Source: Haloferacaceae archaeon
GTDB lineage: Archaea > Halobacteriota > Halobacteria > Halobacteriales > Haloferacaceae
Assembly (NCBI GenBank): GCA_018609965.1
Contig: JAHENP010000007.1
Coordinates: 1-13,069, forward strand
Reading direction: 5' to 3'
DNA length: 13,069 nt
Shown here piece after piece: positions 1-6,094 of this stretch. Position numbers and translations under genes: made by a program. Under the pieces are notes generated by a model. The model was given only the letters and a program-made list of their open reading frames with translations, was not told the DNA's origin and did not search any database. Every line of letters begins with the position of its first letter. Within the stretch, counting starts at the first letter, position 1.

Positions 1-182
1 AGGACGTACTCGCGGCGGGTGACGCCACACTCCACTGGTACGGGAAACGAGAGGTGTACCCGCTGCGGAAGACCGGCCACGTCACCGTCTCGCGCGAGGG
101 CGATCCGGAGGCGGTGTTGGCCGACGCACGGGCACACGCCAACCGACTGCGGTTCGAACAGACGGAGGGAGACACACAATGA
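1..182 (+). CDS. purK: PurK, 5-(carboxyamino)imidazole ribonucleotide synthase, C-terminal end (partial)
   Basis: Only the last 59 codons are in the window; the gene starts upstream. PurK is an ATP-grasp enzyme that carboxylates AIR to N5-CAIR with ATP and bicarbonate in de novo purine synthesis. The visible tail reads in the frame of base 3 and contains LHWYGK and RKTGHVTV, matching the conserved PurK C-terminal pattern (LYGK, then RKxGHVT). The stop TGA (180-182) overlaps the purE start in ATGA. This overlap, and PurE being the next enzyme in the pathway, support the call. The tail alone could not separate PurK from other ATP-grasp enzymes, but the GHVT motif together with purE makes this very likely. 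Confidence 0.93.
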   Translation, partial: DVLAAGDATLHWYGKREVYPLRKTGHVTVSREGDPEAVLADARAHANRLRFEQTEGDTQ

Positions 183-811
183 CGACACACACAACAGTCA
201 CACAGCTGTGTGAACGACTCGAAGCCGAGGCAGACACCGACGCCGACCCGGCGACCACGCCCGATGTCGGGGTGATCATGGGGTCAGACTCGGATCTGGA
301 CACGATGCAGGGCGCGTTCGACGCCTTCGAGGAGTTGGGGTTCGCCGAACAGACGGCGTTTCAGGACCCGCCCGACGAGCGGTTCAGCTACGAGACGTAC
401 GTCGTCTCCGCACACCGCACGCCGGAACTGATGCGCGCGTACGGGCAGACGGCCGCCGGTCGTGGAGTTGACGTGATCCTCGCGGGCGCGGGCGGGAAGG
501 CCGCGGATCTCCCGAACGTCACCGCGTCGTTCGCCTACCCGGTGCCGGTGATCGGCGTCCCCGTCCAGGAGAAGTCCGTCGACTCCGTACTCGGGATGCC
601 CACCGGCGCGCCGTTGGTGGCCGTCGACGCCGGGAAGTCGTTCAACGCGGCGTTGTCTGCGGTACAGATGCTCGCACGAGAACACGAGGTGTTGCGTGAG
701 CGACTGGTGGCGTACCACGACGGGTTACAGGGTGAGGTGGCCGCGGTGTCGGAGCGGCTCCACGACGAGGGTGTCGAGGCGTTTCGGGAGGACGAACGAG
801 ACGCAGAGTGA
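179..811 (+). CDS. purE: PurE, N5-carboxyaminoimidazole ribonucleotide mutase
   Basis: PurE converts N5-CAIR to CAIR in the cytoplasm, directly after PurK. The 210-residue protein has the substrate loop GSDSD at residues 35-39, SAHRTP at 77-82 (H79 matches the catalytic His45 of E. coli), the glycine-rich AGAGG at 102-106, and GVPVQ at 126-130. The first 27 or so residues form an acidic extension that bacterial PurE lacks; I recall similar extensions in haloarchaeal PurE. The position of the E. coli GGAAHLPGM histidine is Asp110 here (GGKAADLPNV). The ATG lies in the ATGA overlap with purK, with a GGAGGGAG Shine-Dalgarno around 164-171, so translation is probably coupled. The preceding PurK favours the mutase (class I) over an AIR carboxylase. 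Confidence 0.95.
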   Translation: MTTHTTVTQLCERLEAEADTDADPATTPDVGVIMGSDSDLDTMQGAFDAFEELGFAEQTAFQDPPDERFSYETYVVSAHRTPELMRAYGQTAAGRGVDVILAGAGGKAADLPNVTASFAYPVPVIGVPVQEKSVDSVLGMPTGAPLVAVDAGKSFNAALSAVQMLAREHEVLRERLVAYHDGLQGEVAAVSERLHDEGVEAFREDERDAE

Positions 812-900
812 CTCTGAACAGGGCCCCTAACTGGCGACGAGACGGGCCTGTCAGAGTGATCAATCGCTAGTCAGAGTCGTGTAAACTGCCTGCCAGAGTG
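804..900 (+). repeat. CAGAGT repeat cluster between purE and nuoA
   Basis: CAGAGT occurs at 804-809, 852-857, 872-877 and 894-899, with the inverse ACTCTG at 811-816. The copies at 847-858 and 889-900 share 11 of 12 bases (CCTGYCAGAGTG), and the last three copies sit 20 and 22 bases apart, close to two helical turns. The first copy and the inverted copy flank the last base of the purE stop codon. This could be an operator array for the downstream nuo promoter or part of a purE 3' structure; no known regulator site is recognised. Confidence 0.5.
811..857 (+). terminator. Long imperfect hairpin after purE (possible terminator or processing site)
   Basis: ACTCTG-A-ACAGG-G-CCC at 811-826 is complementary to 844-857, giving about 14 paired bases with two single-base bulges and a loop of about 17. 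It begins on the last base of the purE stop. No T-run follows, so it is not a classical intrinsic terminator; an RNA processing or 3'-end stabilising stem is equally possible. Confidence 0.4.
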
Positions 901-948
901 GAGATCTGCCGTTTGCCGTCGTACCGATCTGTGTCGACCAACCCCCAA

Positions 949-966
949 GGTGAAGCGCTTATGTAC
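949..966 (+). promoter_or_regulatory. Probable nuoA promoter (BRE/TATA)
   Basis: A TATA-like CTTATGTA at 958-965 follows purine-rich GGTGAAG at 949-955, which resembles BRE. Transcription would start near 986-989, leaving a leader of about 15-18 bases that holds GGAG (992-995) at Shine-Dalgarno distance from the ATG at 1004. A second TATA-like GTGTAAAC lies at 880-887. Assigned by position and pattern only. Confidence 0.5.
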
Positions 967-1003
967 CGGCCTCGCCAAGCCCGACGTACACGGAGCATCC
1001 GGT

Positions 1004-1420
1004 ATGAGTTCATGGATAGCGATCGGCGCGTTGGCGCTTATGGGCGTGGGTATCCCCGTTGCGATGATGGCCACGTCGTGGGTACTGCGTCCGAGCGTGC
1101 CCGAACAGGGGAAACGAACGACCTACGAGTCCGGTGAGATTCCGACCGGGGAGGCGACGGGCATCCAGTTCAACATCCAGTACTACATGGTGGCGTTGTT
1201 GTTCGTCGTCTTCGACATCGAGACCGTGCTGGTGTTCCCGTGGACCGTAATCTACCGGTCCGCGCTGGACAACGGCGCGAGCCTGACGAGAGTCCTGGTG
1301 CCGATGTTGGCGTTCATCGCTGTCCTGTTGGTCGGGCTCGTCTGGGCCTGGCGGCAGGGCGCGGTCAAGTGGGTGACCAGCCCGCGTGCAGCACAACGGA
1401 AAACAGAACGAAACACATGA
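1004..1420 (+). CDS. nuoA: NuoA, complex I-like oxidoreductase subunit A
   Basis: A small membrane subunit of the proton-pumping Nuo complex that helps form the quinone-site membrane domain next to NuoH. The 138-residue protein has three predicted membrane segments (about 4-26, 59-83 and 96-117). The conserved loop contains YESGEIP at 41-47, followed by QFNIQYYMVALLFVVFDIE at 55-73, a hallmark of the family in which the FDIE acidic residues are conserved. The ATG at 1004 fits the family length, has GGAG 8 bases upstream and is preceded by a TATA box; an in-frame GTG at 950 would add 18 residues unlike the family and overlap the promoter. The gene ends in ATGA shared with nuoB and is the first gene of the nuo operon. 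Confidence 0.96.
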   Translation: MSSWIAIGALALMGVGIPVAMMATSWVLRPSVPEQGKRTTYESGEIPTGEATGIQFNIQYYMVALLFVVFDIETVLVFPWTVIYRSALDNGASLTRVLVPMLAFIAVLLVGLVWAWRQGAVKWVTSPRAAQRKTERNT

Positions 1421-2124
1421 GCAGCGAAAACCAACCCTTCGTCGCTGACGACTCGGAGGTACTGACCGACACCCGCGACGCCCGGATGACGGGCTCGGGC
1501 GAGGACAACCGCTTCAACTCGAAGCTCCGGGAGGCGTTCGGCTCCTCCCCGTTCATCCTCACCAAGTTCGACAAGTTCATGAACTGGGTCCGGGGGTCGT
1601 CGATGTTCATGCTGCAGTTCGGGATCGCCTGCTGTAGCATCGAGATGATGCACACGTACGCGACGAAACACGATCTCGACCGGTTCGGGTCGGGTGTGCC
1701 ACGGGCCTCCCCGCGGCAGGCGGACGTGATCATCGTTCCGGGGACGATCGTTTCGAAGTTCGCCCCGCGGATGAAGCGCGTCTACGACCAGATGCCGGAG
1801 CCGAAGTTCGTCGTCGGCATGGGGTCGTGTACGATCTCCGGTGGCCCGTTCCAGGAAGGATACAACGTGATCAAGGGCGCAGAGGAGGTCATCCCGATCG
1901 ACATCCACGTGCCCGGCTGCCCGCCGCGGCCGGAGGCGCTCGTCTACGGTGTCGCCAAGCTCCAGGAACGGATCGCCAACGGGGAGTCGTCCCCGGTGAC
2001 GGTGAAGCCGTACGAACTGGAGGAGTTCGGCGACCTCCCGAAAGACGAGATCGTCGACCAGCTCGCAGACCAGATCGACGAGGAGGAACTCGTCATGCGG
2101 TACGACTGGACGGAGAGCCCCTAA
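1417..2124 (+). CDS. nuoB: NuoB, complex I-like subunit B carrying cluster N2
   Basis: This peripheral-arm subunit binds the terminal [4Fe-4S] cluster N2, which passes electrons to quinone at the NuoB/NuoD/NuoH interface. The protein has 235 residues. The family cysteines are all present: the tandem pair C72-C73 in FGIACCSIEMM, C138 in GMGSCTISGG and C168 in VPGCPPRPEAL. The first 40 or so residues are an acidic, poorly conserved extension, and the C-terminal tail from about residue 190 is also very acidic, as usual in halophiles. The ATG lies in the ATGA overlap with nuoA and has no evident Shine-Dalgarno, suggesting coupled translation. An upstream GTG in the same frame lies inside nuoA and is not needed. 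Confidence 0.97.
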   Translation: MSSENQPFVADDSEVLTDTRDARMTGSGEDNRFNSKLREAFGSSPFILTKFDKFMNWVRGSSMFMLQFGIACCSIEMMHTYATKHDLDRFGSGVPRASPRQADVIIVPGTIVSKFAPRMKRVYDQMPEPKFVVGMGSCTISGGPFQEGYNVIKGAEEVIPIDIHVPGCPPRPEALVYGVAKLQERIANGESSPVTVKPYELEEFGDLPKDEIVDQLADQIDEEELVMRYDWTESP

Positions 2125-2127
2125 CGC

Positions 2128-3792
2128 ATGAGTCTCGAAGATCCACGCGACCCGGCAGACGCCGTCACCGAGGAACGGTCGGCGTCGGAGCTGGAGTCAC
2201 TGCTCGGAGAGCTGGTGATCGGCCGCGACGATCACATGAACGCACCGGGGTTCGTGATCCGGCCGGACACGGTGCAGGAGACACTCGAACGGCTTCGGAC
2301 GGAGGCCGGCTTCGACCACTGTTCGTGTGTCACCGCCCAGGAGTACGAGGACCGGTACGAGATGATCTACCACCTCCGGAAGTTCGACGATCCGACCCAG
2401 GAGGTGAGTGTGGTTGTCCCGACGGACAGCTACGACCCGGTCGTTGAGTCGGCGGCCCCGGAGTACGCGACCGCCGAGTGGCACGAACGGGAGGCGTACG
2501 ATCTCGTCGGAATCGACTTTGATGACCACCCGGATCTGCGCCGTATTCTGTTGCCGGAGACGTGGCAGGGCCACCCGTTGTCACAGGACTACGACCAGAC
2601 CCGCCCCCAAATCGCCTCGCTGCGTGAACACGCCAACCCGTTACAGGACGATCACAAAGGCGAGGGGGACACGATGTTCCTCAACATCGGTCCCCACCAC
2701 CCGGCGACACACGGGGTGCTCCACGTGAAAGCGACCCTCGACGGCGAGCAGGTCGCGGACGTGGAGCCGGACATCGGCTACATCCACCGGTGTGAAGAAC
2801 AGATGTGTCAGACGAAGTCCTACCGCCACCAGATCATGCCGTATCCGGACCGGTGGGACTGGGGTGGTGCAGGGCTGACCAGCGAGTGGGCGTACGCTCG
2901 CGCGGCCGAACGGCTCAACGACATCGACGTGCCGGAGTACGCACAGGTGATCCGGACGATGTCTGCAGAGTTGAGTCGGATTCTCTCACACCTGTTGGCG
3001 ACGGGCGCGTACGCACTGGACATCATCGGTGACTTCACCGCGACGTTCATGTATGCGCTCCGGGACCGTGAGGTCGTCCAGAACATCCTCGAAGACCTGA
3101 CGGGGCAACGGCTGATGTTCAACTACTTCCGGCTTGGCGGGGTCGCCTGGGACCTCCCGGAGCCGCGCGAGGAGTTCTTCAGCAAGGTGCGGTCGTTCCT
3201 CGATGAGCTCCCCCAGCGGTTGGAGGAGTACCACAACCTGTTGTCGTCCAACGAGATCATTCAGGCCCGGACGGTCGACACGGGCGTGCTCCCGGCCGAG
3301 GAGGCGAAGTCGTACGGCTGTTCCGGGCCGGTCGTCCGTGGGTCGGGCGTCGATTACGACATCCGGCGTGACGATCCGTACGGCTACTACGACAACCTCG
3401 ACTGGAACGTCGCGGTCAAGAACGGCTGTGACAACTTCAGTCGATTGCTCGTCCGTCTCCAGGAGGTCGAGGAGTCTGGGAAGATCATCGAGCAGTGTGT
3501 CGACCTGTTGGAGAGTTGGTCCGAGGACGACCGTCAGGTCCAGTCGAACGTTCCGCGGACGCTGAAACCGGAGGCGGACACGGAGATTTACAGCACTGTC
3601 GAGGCCGCCAAAGGCGAGTTGGGAATCTACATCCGTGCAGACGGTACCAACGAGCCGGCACGGTTCAAAATCCGCGGGCCGTCGTTCTCGAATCTCCAGT
3701 CGTTGCCGGTGATGGCACAGGGCGGGTACATTCCGGACCTGATCGCATCGATGGGGAGTCTCGACACGATCATGGGCGAAGTCGACCGCTAA
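2128..3792 (+). CDS. nuoCD: NuoCD, fused 30-kDa and 49-kDa subunits of complex I-like enzyme
   Basis: A single 554-residue protein joins NuoC (about 1-170) and NuoD (about 180-554), a fusion also seen in E. coli and haloarchaea. The NuoC part carries the family signature EREAYDLVGIDF at 120-131, then HPDLRRILLPETWQGHPL. The NuoD part starts near MFLNIGPHHPATHG (GPHHPATHG at 188-196), the quinone-headgroup loop, followed by IGYIHRCEEQMC and PYPDRWDW. It ends in GEVDR, the usual NuoD end. The hydrogenase nickel-binding cysteines are absent, as expected in complex I. The gene starts 3 bases after the nuoB stop. It is followed by about 200 non-coding bases before nuoH, unlike the tight spacing upstream. 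Confidence 0.97.
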   Translation: MSLEDPRDPADAVTEERSASELESLLGELVIGRDDHMNAPGFVIRPDTVQETLERLRTEAGFDHCSCVTAQEYEDRYEMIYHLRKFDDPTQEVSVVVPTDSYDPVVESAAPEYATAEWHEREAYDLVGIDFDDHPDLRRILLPETWQGHPLSQDYDQTRPQIASLREHANPLQDDHKGEGDTMFLNIGPHHPATHGVLHVKATLDGEQVADVEPDIGYIHRCEEQMCQTKSYRHQIMPYPDRWDWGGAGLTSEWAYARAAERLNDIDVPEYAQVIRTMSAELSRILSHLLATGAYALDIIGDFTATFMYALRDREVVQNILEDLTGQRLMFNYFRLGGVAWDLPEPREEFFSKVRSFLDELPQRLEEYHNLLSSNEIIQARTVDTGVLPAEEAKSYGCSGPVVRGSGVDYDIRRDDPYGYYDNLDWNVAVKNGCDNFSRLLVRLQEVEESGKIIEQCVDLLESWSEDDRQVQSNVPRTLKPEADTEIYSTVEAAKGELGIYIRADGTNEPARFKIRGPSFSNLQSLPVMAQGGYIPDLIASMGSLDTIMGEVDR

Positions 3793-3921
3793 GACGGCTC
3801 GCCACCGGGCGTGTCACGCCCCGTTCGACCGAGCGCGTCCGTACTCGTTGTTTTCTACCCCGGAGCCGTCGTCGACCCGTGATTGAAAGCCTTATTAGGT
3901 GGCTGTGCAAGAGTCGGGTAG
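3793..3921 (+). promoter_or_regulatory. nuoCD-nuoH spacer with internal promoter
   Basis: No gene is seen here. A strong haloarchaeal-type promoter stands at 3881-3897: purine-rich GATTGAAAG (BRE-like, 3881-3889), then TATA-like CTTATTA (3891-3897). Transcription would start near 3918-3922, essentially on the ATG at 3922. GTTTTCT at 3850-3856 could serve as a weak T-rich terminator for the nuoABCD transcript. If so, nuoHI form a second transcription unit. Confidence 0.6.
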
Positions 3922-3999
3922 ATGGCAGTCACAGCTACGCGCGCGTCGTTCGGTCGTCGTGGCCGAACCGCACCGACCCACACGGACGGAGGAGCATGA
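3922..3999 (+). CDS. Possible leaderless 25-codon ORF coupled to nuoH
   Basis: An ATG at 3922 opens 25 codons ending in TGA at 3997-3999, which overlaps the nuoH ATG as ATGA. The ATG sits where transcription from the TATA box at 3891-3897 should begin, so it could be a leaderless start. The peptide has four Arg and one Asp and is net basic, unlike the acidic proteins around it. It is therefore more likely a translated leader that delivers ribosomes to nuoH than a functional protein. The alternative is chance: short ORFs are common in GC-rich DNA, and only the exact ATGA junction plus the promoter distance argue against that. I know of no homologue. Confidence 0.4.
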   Translation: MAVTATRASFGRRGRTAPTHTDGGA

Positions 4000-5060
4000 C
4001 ACCGCTCCAGCTGCCGGAGATGATCGGCGGTGTGTTGCCCGTCGGGGGGCTGCTCGGTGAGGTGTTGGGTGCGCTGATCGGCGCCTTCCTCATCGCCAAC
4101 TTCCTGTTGGTGAACACGGCCGTTGCCGGTCCGTGGGCCAAACGGAAGATCACGGCGGCGTTCACCGACCGGATCGCGGTCAACCGGATCGGGCCGTTCG
4201 GGTTGCTCGTGATCGTCGCCGACGCGGTCCGACTGCTCTCGAAGGAGCTGATCGTCCCCGAGGGGGTCGATCGCCCGGCGTGGGATCTCGCGCCGATGTT
4301 GATCCCCTTTTCGGCGTTGCTCGGGTTCGCGGTGATTCCGATGGGCAACGGGATCCAGTTGGCGGACCCGGAGACGGGGCTCGCCTTCGCCTTCGCGGCC
4401 GCCTCCATCGCCTCGTTGGGCCTGGTGATGATGGGGTACGCCTCGAACAACAAGTACTCGCTTCTGGGCGGGCTGCGAGCGGTCGCCTCGAACATCGCCT
4501 ACGAGATTCCGTTGATCATCACGGCCGCCTCGGTCGTGTTGTTCACCGGAACACTCCAGATGAGCGCGATCGTCGAGGCGCAGACGACCGCGACGCTCGT
4601 CGAGTTCGGTGGCGTGTCGATCCCGCAGTGGTTCGCGTTCGTCAACCCGTTCGCGTTCGCGTTGTTCCTGTTGGCGAACCTCGCGGAGGTCGGCCGGAAC
4701 CCGTTCGACATCCCGGAGGCGCCGACGGAGATCGTCGCCGGCTACCAGACGGAGTACTCGTCAGTGTACTTCGTGTTGATCTACCTCGGGGAGTTCATCC
4801 ACATCTTCCTGGGTGGTGCGATCGCGGCGGTGTTGTTCCTCGGCGGGGCGTCGGCGCCGATCTCGGCGCTGAGCTTCGTTCCGGGGTTCGTCTGGTTCAC
4901 CGCCAAGATGTGGGCGTTCTACCTGTTCACGCAGTGGGCCCGCTCGGCGGTGCCGCGACTCCGCCCGGACCAGTTCCTCGAGGTCGGCTGGAAGGGGCTG
5001 TTGGTGTTGTCGTTCGCCAACCTCGTCTTGACGGCCGTGATCGTCGGCGTGACCGCCTGA
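3996..5060 (+). CDS. nuoH: NuoH, complex I-like membrane subunit H
   Basis: NuoH anchors the peripheral arm to the membrane and lines the quinone channel. The 354-residue protein has about eight membrane segments. It contains the family signatures GPWAKRKITAAFTDRIAVNR (about 45-65), SKELIVPEGVDR, GGLRAVASNIAYEIP and EVGRNPFDIPEAPTEIVAGY followed by QTEYSS; the acidic loop residues that face the quinone tunnel are kept. The ATG at 3996 gives the family length and has GGAGG at 3988-3992, with a short spacing of 3 bases. The open frame continues far upstream but through unrelated sequence antisense-like to nuoCD coding. The start overlaps the stop of the mini-ORF at 3922. Confidence 0.96.
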   Translation: MTPLQLPEMIGGVLPVGGLLGEVLGALIGAFLIANFLLVNTAVAGPWAKRKITAAFTDRIAVNRIGPFGLLVIVADAVRLLSKELIVPEGVDRPAWDLAPMLIPFSALLGFAVIPMGNGIQLADPETGLAFAFAAASIASLGLVMMGYASNNKYSLLGGLRAVASNIAYEIPLIITAASVVLFTGTLQMSAIVEAQTTATLVEFGGVSIPQWFAFVNPFAFALFLLANLAEVGRNPFDIPEAPTEIVAGYQTEYSSVYFVLIYLGEFIHIFLGGAIAAVLFLGGASAPISALSFVPGFVWFTAKMWAFYLFTQWARSAVPRLRPDQFLEVGWKGLLVLSFANLVLTAVIVGVTA

Positions 5061-5104
5061 CACGAACCGAACACACAACTACTCGGAGACAGAAGACACA
5101 AACC

Positions 5105-5566
5105 ATGATCGGGATTCTCAAGTCGATGGCAACGACGATGAAACACGCACTGAGCGGGGAGACGTTCACGGTGGAGTATCCGGACGTCGCACCTGAGGTG
5201 AGCCCGCGGTTCCGCGGGGTCCACAAGTTCTCACAGGAACGCTGTATCTGGTGTCGACAGTGTGAAAACGTCTGTCCGAACGACACGATCCAGATCGTTC
5301 AAGACGACATGCGCAACGGCGAGCAGTACAACCTCCACATCGGCCAGTGTATCTACTGCCGGCTGTGTGAGGAGGTGTGTCCGGTGGACGCCATCCTACT
5401 GACCCAGAACTTCGAGTTCACCGCCGACACCAAAGACGAGTTCGTCTACAACAAAGAACAGCTGAAGAACGTTCCCTGGTACAAGGGGATCGACCCGTTG
5501 GAGTCACGCGAACCCGACCGGGGCGCCTGGATCGGCGAGGGTGACGGCGAAGTGGACTATCAGTAA
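5105..5566 (+). CDS. nuoI: NuoI, 2x[4Fe-4S] subunit of complex I-like enzyme
   Basis: This ferredoxin-like subunit carries clusters N6a and N6b, which relay electrons to NuoB. The 153-residue protein has two complete CxxCxxCxxxCP motifs: C47, C50, C53, C57 (CIWCRQCENVCP) and C82, C85, C88, C92 (CIYCRLCEEVCP). An amphipathic N-terminus (about 1-20) probably docks on NuoH, and the C-terminus is acidic. It starts 44 bases after the nuoH stop; a GGAG about 20 bases upstream is too distant to be a convincing Shine-Dalgarno. In other haloarchaea I recall nuoJ, nuoK, nuoL, nuoM and nuoN following directly. Here the next gene is gcvH on the opposite strand, so the operon stops early. Confidence 0.96.
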   Translation: MIGILKSMATTMKHALSGETFTVEYPDVAPEVSPRFRGVHKFSQERCIWCRQCENVCPNDTIQIVQDDMRNGEQYNLHIGQCIYCRLCEEVCPVDAILLTQNFEFTADTKDEFVYNKEQLKNVPWYKGIDPLESREPDRGAWIGEGDGEVDYQ

Positions 5567-5654
5567 CGCGTCGACTGTTCGCTCGAACGATTGTACTCGT
5601 CGGCGGCCGTTCTCTCGGATCGTCTGCCTCCACAGTCACGGGCGAGACGGCCGA
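5567..5654. other. Convergent spacer between nuoI and gcvH
   Basis: An 88-base spacer between two convergent stop codons. It holds a 12-base copy of a stretch of the gcvH 3' coding end (GTACTCGTCGGC at 5593-5604 and again at 5673-5684) and a small inverted repeat GTTCG-CT-CGAAC (5578-5589). No T-run or clear terminator is seen for either operon. Confidence 0.5.
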
Positions 5655-6029
5655 CTACTGAATCTGGTCGTCGTACTCGTCGGCAGACAGCAGGTCGCCG
5701 TCGTCGCCGGTCGGCTCGACCTCCAACATCCAGCCGTCGTCGTACGGGTCCTCGTTGACCAGTTCCGGCCGGTCGAACAGCTCCTCGTTGACCGCCGTCA
5801 CCTCCGCGGTGACCGGGATGTACAGGTCCGAGACGGCCTTGATCGACTCGATCACGCCAAACTCCTCGCCCGCAGACAGTTCCTCACCCTCGTCGGGCAG
5901 TTCGACGAACACCACGTCGCCGAGTTCGTCCTGTGCGAAGTCCGTGATCCCGACCCGGTGTGGTTCGTCGTCCGTGAGGTACTCGTGGGACTCGAGATAC
6001 CGGCGGTCGCTGGGTACGTCGAAGCTCAC
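5655..6029 (-). CDS. gcvH: GcvH, glycine cleavage system H protein
   Basis: The lipoyl carrier of the glycine cleavage system moves the aminomethyl group from the P protein to the T protein and then its reduced lipoyl arm to the L protein. The 124-residue length is typical. The lipoylation site is K64 in [13 protein letters not shown] (58-70), with [18 protein letters not shown] (28-45) ahead of it, both classic H-protein features. The start is GTG (on the - strand at 6029), with GAGAGGA upstream as a weak Shine-Dalgarno. It lies 65 bases after gcvT, with a hairpin between them. The gcvPA and gcvPB genes that I would expect next are absent; nuoI converges instead. Confidence 0.96.
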   Translation of the reverse strand: MSFDVPSDRRYLESHEYLTDDEPHRVGITDFAQDELGDVVFVELPDEGEELSAGEEFGVIESIKAVSDLYIPVTAEVTAVNEELFDRPELVNEDPYDDGWMLEVEPTGDDGDLLSADEYDDQIQ

Positions 6030-6070
6030 GCCTGTCCTCTCGAGTGTGTGTGACGTGTACCTGTCGGTTC

Positions 6071-6094
6071 GGCCGGCAGTCGCCGACTGCGGCC
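6071..6094 (-). other. Strong inverted repeat between gcvT and gcvH
   Basis: GGCC-G-GCAGTCG-C-CGACTGC-GGCC at 6071-6094 forms 11 paired positions with one bulged base, ending directly at the gcvT stop codon. As RNA the innermost bases must open to form a loop. No T-run follows, so it is better read as a processing or stability stem, or a protein site, than as a terminator. Confidence 0.45.

Noticed and set aside
950..1003. Longer nuoA start at GTG 950
   Set aside because: It would overlap the likely TATA box and add residues not found in the family; ATG 1004 has a Shine-Dalgarno and gives the usual length.
2791..2811. Cysteines C222 and C227 in NuoCD as remnants of a hydrogenase nickel site
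   Set aside because: They fall in the HRGxEK-like segment, upstream of the position where hydrogenases carry their CxxC. That position reads YPDRWDW here, so the nickel site is absent as in normal complex I.
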